A stretch of DNA of 18,682 nt from Verrucomicrobiota bacterium (GTDB taxonomy: Bacteria > Verrucomicrobiota > Verrucomicrobiia > Chthoniobacterales > Terrimicrobiaceae), in the NCBI GenBank assembly GCA_026398285.1, contig JAPLTI010000030.1, positions 1 to 18,682 on the forward strand, read 5' to 3'. The notes under the pieces are model-generated. The model made no database searches and was not told the origin of the DNA. It was given only the letters and a program-made list of their open reading frames with translations. Both the position numbers and the translations under genes were made by a program. Shown one piece after another: positions 1 to 7,956 of this stretch; the stretch's first letter is position 1; each line of letters opens with the position of its first letter.

Positions 1-1
1 G

Positions 2-274
2 ATCGCCTACGAACCCGTCTGGGCCATAGGAACCGGCCGGAATGCCACTCCCGAGCAGGCCCAGGATGCCCACGCCCATGTGCGCGCCGTGCTTGCGGAA
101 CTCACAGATGCCGCCACCGCCTCGAAGGTGCGAATCCAATATGGCGGCAGCGTCAAGCCCGCGAACGCTGCGACACTTCTGAGTCAACCCGACATCGATG
201 GCGCTCTCGTAGGAGGCGCAAGCCTCGAAGCCCTCGCCTTCTCGGAAATCGTCAAAGCAGCCGTTGAAAAATAA
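2..274 (+). CDS. tpiA: Triosephosphate isomerase, C-terminal part (cut by window edge)
   Basis: Glycolytic enzyme interconverting dihydroxyacetone phosphate and glyceraldehyde 3-phosphate in the cytoplasm. The frame is open from base 2 and gives about 90 residues. It begins inside the signature block: IAYEPVWAIGTG holds the catalytic glutamate (the E of YEPVW) and the start of flexible loop 6. Further on, IQYGGSVKPAN and DGALVGGASL form the phosphate-binding loops of the last barrel strands. The protein ends VKAAVEK, a normal end for the family, so only the N-terminal two thirds is missing, because of the window edge. The next gene is on the same strand 114 bases away, with a weak hairpin between them. 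Identification is secure. Confidence 0.96.
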   Translation: MAYEPVWAIGTGRNATPEQAQDAHAHVRAVLAELTDAATASKVRIQYGGSVKPANAATLLSQPDIDGALVGGASLEALAFSEIVKAAVEK

Positions 275-294
275 TTTCCCGTTCTTTGAGCTGG

Positions 295-321
295 GCGCCC
301 GCTGTTCCAAAGGTCGGGCGC
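295..321 (+). terminator. Possible weak terminator hairpin after tpiA
   Basis: A perfect 7-bp inverted repeat (GCGCCCG at 295-301, CGGGCGC at 315-321) with a 13-base loop lies 20 bases after the tpiA stop. The stem is GC-rich, but no T-run follows, so it is not a textbook intrinsic terminator. The rest of the 275-388 gap shows no small gene or leader peptide that I can support. Confidence 0.3.
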
Positions 322-388
322 AACGCTCTGAAAGAATTGGGATTTGCATGAACTCCCGCTTTGAGGGATGTTTTTGCCCTTTTAGAAA

Positions 389-1450
389 ATGACAGATTCG
401 GAAATCCGACAAACTGCGGGCACCGTCCCGGTGGACAACCTGCGCGTGGCTGGGGTGACGCGCCTCATCTCACCCACACAAATCAAATCCCAATTTCCTG
501 CGAGCACCAGCCAGCTACAATTGGTATCGAGCGCCCGTGCTGCATCCCGTGCGATTTTGAGCGGCGAGGATGAGCGCATGCTTGTCATTGTCGGCCCCTG
601 CTCGATCCATGATCCTATATCAGCGTTGGAATACGCCAAGCGCTTGGCTGATCTGAACCAAGAGGTTTCCGACCGGTTCCTCATCGTCATGCGTGTTTAT
701 TTTGAGAAGCCACGCACCACCGTCGGCTGGAAGGGCCTCATCAACGACCCTCACTTGGACGAGTCCTTCGACATCAGCTCCGGCCTGATACTCGCTCGTA
801 AGCTCCTACTCGACATCTTGGATTTAGGACTCCCCACGGCGACCGAGTTTCTCGACCCCATCGTGCCGCAATACATTGCCGACCTCATCAGCTGGGCGGC
901 GATCGGTGCGCGGACGACTGAGTCCCAGACCCACCGCGAGATGGCCAGCGGGCTCTCTATGCCCGTGGGTTTTAAAAATGCCACAGACGGCAGTGTGCAA
1001 ACTGCCATCGATGCCATGGGCTCCTCGCGCACAGCGCATAGTTTTCTCGGCATCGATCAAGATGGCGCGACGAGCATCATCAAGACCGCTGGCAATCCCG
1101 ACAGCCATGTCGTCCTCCGTGGCGGCAGAAATGGCCCGAATTTCAGCGCGAATGATGTCCAAGCCGCCCACGATGCGCTTCGCAAGGCAGGTCTGAACGC
1201 CGCACTCATGGTCGATTGCAGTCATGCAAACTCCGGCAAGGATCCAAAACGCCAGCCCGATGTGTGGCAGAGTCTGCTGGACCAACGCGCCGCAGGCAGC
1301 AGTGGGATCATCGGAGCCATGCTCGAGAGCCATCTTCATTTCGGTGCCCAACCTCTCGGCGCTGATCCGGCGACTTTGCAATACGGCGTTTCGATCACGG
1401 ACGCCTGCATGGATTGGCAAACCACAGCCGCACTTCTGCGCAACGCCTGA
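389..1450 (+). CDS. aroG: 3-deoxy-7-phosphoheptulonate synthase (DAHP synthase, class I)
   Basis: Condenses phosphoenolpyruvate and erythrose 4-phosphate, the first step of the shikimate pathway to aromatic amino acids. The protein has 353 residues, the usual length of the AroF/AroG/AroH class. Visible motifs in order: VGPCSIHDP with the metal-binding Cys71, FEKPRTTVGWKGL (107-117), GARTTESQTHRE (173-184), VDCSHANSGKD with metal-binding His279, AMLESHL with Glu313, and ITDAC with Asp338. These four match the metal ligands known for E. coli AroG. An N-terminal extension of about 40 residues, where these enzymes bind feedback-inhibiting amino acids, is present, but the inhibitor specificity cannot be read. 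The start at 389 is an ATG without a strong ribosome binding site. I cannot tell which paralogue (aroF, aroG or aroH) it is. The exonuclease gene follows after 32 bases. Confidence 0.95.
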   Translation: MTDSEIRQTAGTVPVDNLRVAGVTRLISPTQIKSQFPASTSQLQLVSSARAASRAILSGEDERMLVIVGPCSIHDPISALEYAKRLADLNQEVSDRFLIVMRVYFEKPRTTVGWKGLINDPHLDESFDISSGLILARKLLLDILDLGLPTATEFLDPIVPQYIADLISWAAIGARTTESQTHREMASGLSMPVGFKNATDGSVQTAIDAMGSSRTAHSFLGIDQDGATSIIKTAGNPDSHVVLRGGRNGPNFSANDVQAAHDALRKAGLNAALMVDCSHANSGKDPKRQPDVWQSLLDQRAAGSSGIIGAMLESHLHFGAQPLGADPATLQYGVSITDACMDWQTTAALLRNA

Positions 1451-1482
1451 ACTCGGCAGGGCCGACCCGCTTCGCCCTTGTC

Positions 1483-2076
1483 ATGAAAGCCTCGGAAGCC
1501 CCTTTCGCTGCAATCGACTTTGAGAGCGCAGGAACGGCTCCCGGCCTCACGGATGAGCCAGTTCAGGTGGCCATTGTCCAATGGCAGAGCGAATCACCCA
1601 TTGTCGCGCTGAATTCCCATCTCCGCCCCTCCCGTCCGGTTACTTGGGCAGCGCAGCAGGTTCATGGCATATCGGATGATCAACTCACTCACGCACCGCG
1701 TCTCATTGATCTCTGGCCCCAAGTCCGCTCCAGCCTCGAGGGACGCTGGGTCGTGGCGCACGGCGCTGCCACCGAGAAACGCTTTCTTCGCGTCTTCCCT
1801 TTTCATGGATTCGGCCCGTGGGTGGATACTCTAAACCTCACCCGCGCCGTCTATCCCTCACTGCCATCACACGCCCTCGGCGATGCGGTGTTGTCACTCG
1901 GTCTTCTCGAAAAAATCATATTCCCAGGATTCCGCTGGCACGACGCCGCGTCGGATGCCATCGCATCGCTCGTTCTTTTGGATCATTTGATCGAGGCTGC
2001 AGGCCTGGCAATGGAGCCCGCGGAAATCCTCACTCGACCGAATCTCGCTGCATATTTCGCGTCCCGCAGGAAATAA
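1483..2076 (+). CDS. DnaQ-like 3'-5' exonuclease (DEDDh type)
   Basis: Predicted metal-dependent exonuclease of the DNA polymerase III epsilon / RNase T superfamily, 197 residues, one domain. Exo I is AAIDFESAG (Asp12, Glu14), Exo III is HDAASDA (His153, Asp158). The Exo II block is WVVAHGAATEKRFL (89-102), where the position normally held by a catalytic Asp appears to be Glu98; WVDTL follows at 113-117 as is usual. I chose the ATG at 1483 because the protein then begins directly before Exo I; an upstream ATG at 1414 would overlap aroG by 37 bases and adds nothing recognisable. There is no BRCT, UvrC-like or polymerase domain, so the substrate is unknown: proofreading, RNA trimming and repair are all possible. 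Its last 47 bases overlap the end of the reverse-strand cyclo-ligase gene. Confidence 0.88.
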   Translation: MKASEAPFAAIDFESAGTAPGLTDEPVQVAIVQWQSESPIVALNSHLRPSRPVTWAAQQVHGISDDQLTHAPRLIDLWPQVRSSLEGRWVVAHGAATEKRFLRVFPFHGFGPWVDTLNLTRAVYPSLPSHALGDAVLSLGLLEKIIFPGFRWHDAASDAIASLVLLDHLIEAAGLAMEPAEILTRPNLAAYFASRRK

Positions 2077-2608
2077 TCTCAGAAGGCGTCATCAAAAAAT
2101 CCATGCGCTCATCGTGAAGCTCCGCAGGTATGCGTTCGAACAGCACCTCCTCAAAACAAACGCCCACACGCAGCCCATCAAATTCCGACAACAGCCGGTC
2201 ATAATATCCCCCACCCCGTCCCAATCGAATGCCGCTGCGGTCGAACGCCAAGCCTGGCACGAGGATGATATCCGCCTTCGCCTCGGCAATCGGGGCATTC
2301 GGCGTGGGTTCCAGAATTCCAAAGCGGCCCTCGACAAGTTCGGCAGGGCTTTCCACAGCGTGCAGGCTGACGCTGGAACCTGCCACGCGAGGCAGGATGA
2401 TTCTTTTTCCCTGCGGCCAAGGCGTGAGGACATCCGGCTCCGATGGAAGGGCGCTGAAGGCACAAACCGTCTGCGCCGCGAGCCAGGCATCCCAGCGATT
2501 CAAATGGCTGAGAATTTTTTGCCCCGCAGCCCGCCGGCGATCCGAATCGAGGCCAAGCAGAAACCGCCGTGCCTCCGCACGCAGGCTTTGCTTTTGTTCA
2601 GGGATCAT
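2030..2608 (-). CDS. ygfA: 5-formyltetrahydrofolate cyclo-ligase
   Basis: Converts 5-formyl-THF to 5,10-methenyl-THF using ATP, returning stored folate to the one-carbon pool. The 192-residue length is typical of the MTHFS/YgfA family. The N-terminal helix begins IPEQKQSLRAEAR. Later come LPSEPDVLTPWPQGKRIILPRV, IILVPGLAFD (114-123), the glycine-rich signature RLGRGGGYYDRLL (128-140) and the terminal block IPAELHDERMDFLMT, all in the family order. The last 16 codons overlap the convergent exonuclease gene. Its start codon lies only 17 bases from the chosen start of the divergent hydrolase gene, so the promoters of the two genes must lie within each other's coding sequence or further upstream. 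In many bacteria this gene sits beside ssrS (6S RNA); I see no 6S RNA here. Confidence 0.94.
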   Translation of the reverse strand: MIPEQKQSLRAEARRFLLGLDSDRRRAAGQKILSHLNRWDAWLAAQTVCAFSALPSEPDVLTPWPQGKRIILPRVAGSSVSLHAVESPAELVEGRFGILEPTPNAPIAEAKADIILVPGLAFDRSGIRLGRGGGYYDRLLSEFDGLRVGVCFEEVLFERIPAELHDERMDFLMTPSEIISCGTRNMQRDSVE

Positions 2609-2625
2609 GGAGGATGGTATTAGGC

Positions 2626-3552
2626 ATGGTGCGAAAGTTCATCGAGAGAAAAATCTCCGCAAGACGCAAGCCCGAGAACCATGTGGACATGAAACTCGGC
2701 AGCGGATGGCACAAGAGGAATTTCCTCGCGGAGGTCGTGATTCCCTCCCTGTTTGCCAAGCGTGAAGGCCGTCGCGTGAAGCCTGTCTTTCCCGAGCTTC
2801 AGCATGGGCAAATCTGCATCACTTGGATCGGCCATGCCTCTTTCCTCATTCAAACCCCAGAGCACAGCGTGCTCATCGATCCCAACTGGGCCAAATGGTT
2901 GAAAGTTATCAAGCGCATCAAGCAACCCGGCCTGGAAATCCACGACCTGCCAGCCATTGACCTTGTGCTGGTCACGCATGCCCATTTTGACCATCTGGAC
3001 CGCAAGACGCTGCGTGCCGTGGCCAGCGACCAAGCCATCCTCGTTCCTGAGAATGTCGGCGGCCTCGTCCATGGTCTTGGCTTCAATCATGTGCAGGAGT
3101 TGCAGCACTGGCAGTCCTTTGAACTCGGAGCTCTGAAGGTCACACTCACCCCGGCCCGCCATTGGGGCGCCCGCGTGCTCCACGACACGCACCGCGGGTT
3201 CGGCGGCTTTCACATCGAGTATGCCGGGCGGTCGGTTTTTCACTGTGGCGACAGCGCCTATTTCGATGGCTTCAGCGAAATCGGCGAGCGCCTACCGGTG
3301 GAAATTGCTCTCCTGCCCATCGGAGCCTACGACGCCCCGACAAAGCGCGATGTTCACATGAACCCTGAGCAGGCCATCGACGCATTCATCCAGCTCAAAG
3401 CAAAAACTCTTGTCCCGATGCATTTCGGAACCTTCCGTCTCAGCTACGAACCGCTCCACGAGCCGCCAGAACGGCTCATCCGCCATGCAGCCGAACGCCG
3501 CATCCTCGACAGCGTGTGCCTTCTGGAAGAGGGAACTCCGAGAGTTTTTTAG
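2626..3552 (+). CDS. Metallo-beta-lactamase-fold hydrolase, UlaG/NAPE-PLD-like
   Basis: Predicted binuclear zinc hydrolase of 308 residues. The fold begins with ITWIGHASFLIQ and VLIDPNWAKW, the usual UlaG/NAPE-PLD opening. The metal motif THAHFDHLD follows at about 117-125, then ARHWGAR (His about 179), FHCGDSAYF (Asp about 209) and LVPMHFGTF (His about 266), which together supply the expected ligands. The substrate is not evident; relatives cleave phosphodiesters or lactones. A basic N-terminal stretch (MVRKFIERKISARRK) precedes the domain, but I see no signal peptide. Start choice is uncertain: ATG at 2626 has a GGAGG at 2609-2613, an ATG at 2614 lies too close to it, and a GTG at 2569 would overlap the divergent gene. 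No neighbour suggests a pathway. Confidence 0.88.
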   Translation: MVRKFIERKISARRKPENHVDMKLGSGWHKRNFLAEVVIPSLFAKREGRRVKPVFPELQHGQICITWIGHASFLIQTPEHSVLIDPNWAKWLKVIKRIKQPGLEIHDLPAIDLVLVTHAHFDHLDRKTLRAVASDQAILVPENVGGLVHGLGFNHVQELQHWQSFELGALKVTLTPARHWGARVLHDTHRGFGGFHIEYAGRSVFHCGDSAYFDGFSEIGERLPVEIALLPIGAYDAPTKRDVHMNPEQAIDAFIQLKAKTLVPMHFGTFRLSYEPLHEPPERLIRHAAERRILDSVCLLEEGTPRVF

Positions 3553-3593
3553 TTTTTTGCATCCCGAAGGAACCACTGCGCGTAGCATTTGCA

Positions 3594-4196
3594 GTGGATA
3601 GTGACGACATAGACGATTTGCCAGACCAGACGGATGTTATGATCCTCCCGTGGGTTTCCCTTTTTCCAGGAACTCTCCTGCCGCTGTATATCTTTGAGGA
3701 ACGCTACAGGGACATGACCCAGGCGGCGCTCACAGGAAATCGGATGTTCGCCATAGCGCATACCTATGATGACACAACCATTGCGCCAATCGGCGGGCTC
3801 GGAGTCATTCGCGCCTGCGTGATGAATGCCGATGGAACCTCCAATCTCGTCCTGCAGGGCCTCTCTCGCGTCGAGTTTTCGCGATTTAAAAGCTCTCCAC
3901 GGCCCCGTGCGGACATCAGCATTCTTCGCGATGACCAAGAAACCGGCGATGTCAGGGCCATTCGGAGTCAAATTTCGAGCAACTGCGAGAATCTCCTCGC
4001 TGAGGGATTCGAAACGCCTGAAGGCTTTGCGGATTACCTGCGTTCTTCGATTTCCGACTCGGCCTTTACCGACCTCATTGCCTCGACACTCATTTCGGAT
4101 GCATCCCACCGCCGCACGCTTTTCGAGACGATCGAACTCAAGACGCGCATGTCGCTCCTCCTCGAAATGCTCTCCCCCACCGCAGAGTCAGCCTGA
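3594..4196 (+). CDS. Stand-alone LON N-terminal (substrate-binding) domain protein
   Basis: A 200-residue protein made only of the LON substrate-binding domain (PF02190 type). VMILPWVSLFPGTLLPLYI followed by FEERYRDM is the classic opening of this domain, followed by FAIAHTYDDTTIAPIGGLGVI and a helical C-terminal half. There is no AAA+ ATPase and no Ser-Lys protease domain, so it is not Lon protease. Such short proteins are widespread and poorly characterised; a role in protein quality control is inferred only from the domain. The start is uncertain: GTG at 3594 places an acidic leader just before the domain, as in relatives I remember, whereas a GTG at 3516 would overlap the hydrolase by 37 bases. 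No clear ribosome binding site precedes either one. Confidence 0.85.
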   Translation: MDSDDIDDLPDQTDVMILPWVSLFPGTLLPLYIFEERYRDMTQAALTGNRMFAIAHTYDDTTIAPIGGLGVIRACVMNADGTSNLVLQGLSRVEFSRFKSSPRPRADISILRDDQETGDVRAIRSQISSNCENLLAEGFETPEGFADYLRSSISDSAFTDLIASTLISDASHRRTLFETIELKTRMSLLLEMLSPTAESA

Positions 4197-4199
4197 CTC
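4185..4199. terminator. Small hairpin between convergent genes
   Basis: GAGTCA (4185-4190) and TGACTC (4194-4199) form a perfect 6-bp stem with a 3-base loop. It spans the LON-domain stop codon and lies 25 bases past the manA stop on the other strand. It could serve both convergent transcripts, but neither side has a T-run. Low confidence. Confidence 0.3.
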
Positions 4200-4224
4200 C
4201 CACCTGCAGGGTAAATTTCCAGCC

Positions 4225-5484
4225 CTATCTTGCCGAGGGAACGGAGGCTTTAAAGACGATAGCTATTTCGCTCTGGCTGGTGATCTCGTAACTGCAGTCC
4301 TGCGAAGCAAAGAAGGACTCGCCCTTATTGATCTGAAGTTTGTCACCGTCAGCTGTCGCGGTGACTTGGCCTTCCATCACAATCAGGATATCCGGCCCGG
4401 TGCGTGTGCCAGAGTGATATCCCCTGTCCTTCGAACACTGAATGCGACTGAGTTCAAATTCGGCTGCGGGCGTCGCAAAGACGGTATCGCCGTTTCCAGC
4501 ATCGATTCCGTGAATGATGTCGACCTTGCCTTCGTCGAATCTCAAGACGCGCATCAACTCGGCAACATCCACATTTTTGGGTGTGAGACCGCCACGCAAC
4601 ACATTGTCGGAATTGGCCATCAACTCGACATTCACGCCTTCGAGGTAGGCATGGAGTGTTCCTGCCGATTGATAAGTCGCCTCGCCCGGTTGCAACCGCA
4701 CAAGATTAAGCAAGTAGATCGAAAAAATACCTCGGTCACTGTGTCCGTCTGGGAGAGGAAACTCCCGCGCGGCGCGCACAGCCCAGAAGTCGGGCAGGTC
4801 TTTATTTGTCGGAGAATCCTTTTCCAGCCTTGAGATCAGCGGATTCAAAAGACTATCCACTTCGGCCTGCGGGATCGTCATAGCCCGTGCATAGAGCTCC
4901 CGCAGCAGGGCGGATCGTGTGGCGGCATCATTTCCTGCAAGCGACAATCTCTCGGAAAAGTCAGGCATAATGGGTTGCAGTTCCGTAACGCCCTGCAGGC
5001 TCTCGGCAATTTCTTCCAACGGACGAAATCCATGCAGCATCCAGAAATCCGTGAGCGCCACATGCACCTCGGGCTTGTGATTCCGGTCCTTGTAATTCCT
5101 CGTGGAAGCCTTCAGGGAAACGCCTGCGGACTCCTCCGCCGCGAAACCTGCCCGTGCTTGGGCAATCGTCGGGTGGGCTTGGATGGAGAGCATTTTTCGT
5201 GCGTCCAGAACCTTGAATAAATACGGGAGCAAATTTTCAAAACGGTCGGCAACGCCTGCGCCGAGGATTTGATCGGGTGCGGCAGCGATGAACTCCGGCA
5301 ATGGAACTGGACCATCAGGCGATTCAACGACTGAAGCTCCTCCGTCATGTGCGCCAAGCCAGAGTTCTGCACATGGCGAAGACGAGGGATGTGCCTGCCC
5401 AAGCAGAGCTGGGATGAAATCGAAGCCGCCCCAGTCGTAGTGCTGCACAACGCCTTTGAGTTTGAAAAGTCCTTTGGTCTTCAT
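4225..5484 (-). CDS. manA: Mannose-6-phosphate isomerase, class I
   Basis: Zinc enzyme interconverting mannose 6-phosphate and fructose 6-phosphate, feeding mannose into glycolysis or supplying GDP-mannose for polysaccharides. The protein has 419 residues, in the range of type I enzymes. In order: VVQHYDWGG, PCAELWLGAHDGG (37-49), MLSIQAHP with zinc ligands Gln102 and His104, RNYKDRNHKPEVHVALTDF with Glu139, AGTLHAYLEGVNVELMAN with His278, and SDNVLRGGLTPKNVD, which contains the catalytic-loop arginine (Arg297). A cupin-like C-terminal domain completes it. The ATG at 5484 lies 15 bases after the hsp70-like stop on the same strand, so the two are probably co-transcribed. No strong ribosome binding site is visible. 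Intact. Confidence 0.95.
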   Translation of the reverse strand: MKTKGLFKLKGVVQHYDWGGFDFIPALLGQAHPSSSPCAELWLGAHDGGASVVESPDGPVPLPEFIAAAPDQILGAGVADRFENLLPYLFKVLDARKMLSIQAHPTIAQARAGFAAEESAGVSLKASTRNYKDRNHKPEVHVALTDFWMLHGFRPLEEIAESLQGVTELQPIMPDFSERLSLAGNDAATRSALLRELYARAMTIPQAEVDSLLNPLISRLEKDSPTNKDLPDFWAVRAAREFPLPDGHSDRGIFSIYLLNLVRLQPGEATYQSAGTLHAYLEGVNVELMANSDNVLRGGLTPKNVDVAELMRVLRFDEGKVDIIHGIDAGNGDTVFATPAAEFELSRIQCSKDRGYHSGTRTGPDILIVMEGQVTATADGDKLQINKGESFFASQDCSYEITSQSEIAIVFKASVPSAR

Positions 5485-5499
5485 ATCGAGAGGTTCTTT

Positions 5500-6345
5500 T
5501 TAGTGGAAATCGGCTTCGCTTTGAAGCGTCAAACCGGGAGGAGGGGCTTCGCCGAGAAGGCCGGTCTGATCGGAAGTGGCGAGCGGCACGACTTCATGAA
5601 GCACACGGCGGCGCACTTCATTGATATCCCAACGCCGCAGGAGCGAATCGATCTGGTTGCGGGTGGATTTTGAAACATCCACCGGGCGCAGACCAGTGAG
5701 ACGAGCGGCGCGGAGCCAAGCAGCGGCGGCTTCAGGGCGCAAAGACTCTCCCGGGTCGATTTCCTCCAAGACACCCCATGCCTCCTCAACGAACTCCGGA
5801 GGTAGGATTTGTTCTGTTCCCGCGTGAAAGAGAACCCTCGAAAGGAGACGCCCAAGGGCTTTCCAAAACGCAGGATTTTTGGGTTGGGCATCGATCGCTT
5901 CTGTGAGTCGCCGATGAATGCTGATTCGGGTTTCAGAGCCGATCGATTCGAGCGCGCCAGCCAGCAGGGCAATCTCGGCGGAGGGCGCGCAGCCTTCACG
6001 CCATTCCGCTGCGGCGGCATTCCAGATGGCTTCTGATTGAGCTGCATTGAGACCGGCGGCGATGCGACGCGCACAGATCCAACGCTGGATTTTTACAGCT
6101 CCACTGGCGTAACGCGGCGGTGCGGCAAGAATCTCAGCCAAAGCAGCCGCCCGCTCGGAATCCCCGTTCATGCCACAACCGGGACGCAGAAACCAACCCG
6201 CAAGATGCAGCCAGGTTTCCTCGTGATCTGCCGAGTGGAACCGCTGAGGGGCGGCCTCAAGCCAGATATCGAAAAGCCGACGCACGATACCGCCAGTCCA
6301 TGCCGACTTCTGATTGCCAAGAGCCTTCAGAGAACTCGAGGGGCC
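5500..6345 (-). pseudogene. Hsp70-like fragment 3: C-terminal helical extension
   Basis: Third frame, picked up at about SLKALGNQKSAW and running to the stop at 5500. RRLFDIWLEAAPQ, HSADHEETWLHLAGWFLRPG, RRIAAGLNAAQSEAIWNAA and the tail GEAPPPGLTL match the C-terminal extension I recall from large bacterial Hsp70-family proteins of about 850-950 residues. This region is absent from DnaK itself. The upstream part of this frame (to 6522) is out of frame and not real. Confidence 0.75.
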
Positions 6346-7490
6346 AAGGCGCAACCCACCGAAGCCCAGGCTCTGCGCTGAGAAGCTCGACCCGCAGAAG
6401 TCCGGTGGAACGAAGGCAGGTGCGAATTTCAACGCGCACGCTGGGATCACTCGGAGCACGCGCACCCAGCGGCGGAGCCAAAATAGTCTCCACCGCTGGC
6501 AACTCGGAAAAACCCTCCGCATCCGTGCTCATGACATTTCCAGGCAGGTCGTCCGGACGCCGGGCGTTGCGTAGAAGCTCGAAAGAGGCAGGCTTGCCAA
6601 TCAGCGCGCGAAGATCGGGATGCCCAGCAGTGAAATTCTTTTCGGCCAGCGCGCCCTGCGGCAACAAACAGAGTGCGGAGTTTTGACCGACACGCATGTA
6701 ATACGAATGTGACGCACCCGCCTCGATGCGGGAGGCATCGCCAGTGGCGCGCAGATGAAGAAACCTTGCAGCTCCACGAGCCACAGCCAGATCGGGGTCC
6801 GTATTTTCAAGAACCTTCGGAATATGCCCCGGTTGCCAGCGGGAGAGATTCTCAAGAATGCGGCTACGAATTGCAGGAGCCTTAGTGAGGCCGCCATTGA
6901 AGAGGATGAAATCCACCGCCTCCCTACCTCGCAGGAAGTCGCTGAGGTGGCGTGTCACGGCAGGATCTTTGGCATAAGGAAGACCCATTTCCCGCAAGCC
7001 CGGAGCGGCGCGCAGCGGATGCTCCCCTGCGGTTACCAGGGGGAAGAAACCTTCCAGCAAAAGTGTGGAGATTTCGCTGGATGAGACTTCGCAACGAAGT
7101 GTTCCCGAGAGAAGCGAAGTGCCGGGCTTCGAGACGGCAACAGGCCAAACCTTGCCTTCTTCAAACTCCGCGCCGAGGGCATCCTCTTTGATTTCGCGGC
7201 AACGGGCGAGGAGCTGGGCAAAGGTCGATGGCGGCAACTGCGTTCCGGGCGTCAGTTTTTGTTCGAGAAAATGGGAGAGAGAGAGATCGAGATTGTCGCC
7301 ACCGAGCAAAACATGGTCGCTCACCGCGATGCGCTGAAGTCTCGGAAGGGGCGAGTCAGGCCTGGGCTCGACGGCAAAGAGGCTCAGATCCATCGTTCCT
7401 CCGCCGACATCCACCACCAGCACATGGGATTTTTGATTTCCCACTGCGAGGGCTTCGAGCGCTGCGTCATCATTTTCCAGCCAAGCGTCG
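6257..7490 (-). pseudogene. Hsp70-like fragment 2: rest of ATPase domain and beta region
   Basis: Second frame. It resumes at AWLENDDA and carries HVLVVDVGGGTMDLSLF (phosphate 2), LLGGDNLDLSLSHFLEQKL, CREIKEDALGAEFEEGK, FILFNGGLTKAPAIRSRIL (adenosine motif) and ARGAARFLHL, then a beta-rich region to PWPLEFS near 6340. The remaining codons down to the stop at 6257 are out of frame. There is no convincing independent start codon at the head of this piece: the ATG at 7516 falls in sequence that codes in the first frame. Confidence 0.8.
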
Positions 7491-7902
7491 GAGCATCCGG
7501 GTGTGCCTCGTTCCAAGCCGAGGCAAGAGTCTTAAGAAGATTCGACAGAGCATCAACCGGGCTGATCAGGTCCGACGGAGAAAGGTCGCTGGAGCCCAGC
7601 GGAAGAAATTTGGCACGGCGGTCCGCCGCATGATGCACAAGCCAGGATTTTGCGGAATGGACGACGCGCCCAGGGACCTCAGCTGCACGGGCCCGGGCGA
7701 AGCGTCCCGCGACCCACTGCTTGCTCTGGTCCGGCGGAAGATAAAGAAACGAGGGCAGACTCGGTTGAGAGATGGCGGAGTGCGCAGTCTCAGGCTGGGA
7801 AATCGCCAGAACCTCGCTATGACCGGATGTCGAAGCGCACGGCACGGACGCAAGGGCGGAATTTGTCGTTCCGAGGTCGATGCCGATGCGAAAAGAAGAC
7901 AT
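7384..7902 (-). pseudogene. Hsp70-like fragment 1: N-terminal ATPase lobe
   Basis: Frame from the ATG at 7902. It contains RIGIDLGTTNSALA (phosphate 1), LPSFLYLPPDQ, VAGRFARARAAEVPGRVVHSAK and SPVDALSNLLKTLASAWNEAHPDAP, all as expected for this Hsp70 subfamily. After about 7490 the frame reads tryptophan- and methionine-rich nonsense (MCWWWMSAEERWI) to a stop at 7384. Those last 35 codons are out-of-frame readthrough. Confidence 0.8.
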
Positions 7903-7956
7903 GTCTGATAGCGCCAAAGGGGATCGTTCCCCATCCGTGGCAAGATTCCTCAGAGA

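Larger units (their letters stand above)
5500..7902 (-). pseudogene. Hsp70 (DnaK-like) family protein with C-terminal extension, broken by two frame-changing lesions
   Basis: Three reading-frame segments, each in a different frame, together spell one large Hsp70-family protein (ATPase domain, beta region, long helical C-terminal extension). The ATG at 7902 begins MSSFRIGIDLGTTNSALA, the phosphate-1 motif. The first break lies near 7481-7495: the N-terminal frame reaches SAWNEAHPDAP and the next frame resumes at AWLENDDAALEALAVG. The Hsp70 block that should lie between them (the VITVPA-type connect-1 strand through the NEPTAAA helix, roughly 40 residues in DnaK) is absent, so this is a deletion plus frame change. 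The second break lies near 6325-6345. As written no full chaperone can be made; this is either true decay or assembly error. The gene starts 54 bases after the msrB 3' end and ends 15 bases before manA. Confidence 0.85.

Noticed and set aside
344..372. TTGCAT and GATGTT as a promoter for the DAHP synthase gene
   Set aside because: The spacing is 17 bases but the -10 matches only three of six consensus positions, no better than chance in this sequence.
275..388. Leader peptide or attenuator ahead of the DAHP synthase gene
   Set aside because: No short open frame rich in Phe, Tyr or Trp and no alternative hairpin pair was seen; only one weak hairpin is present.
6257..7516. Programmed ribosomal frameshifting in the Hsp70-like gene
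   Set aside because: The first break also lacks an ATPase segment that neither frame encodes, and there is no slippery heptamer with a downstream structure that I can see. Frameshifting could not restore a complete domain.
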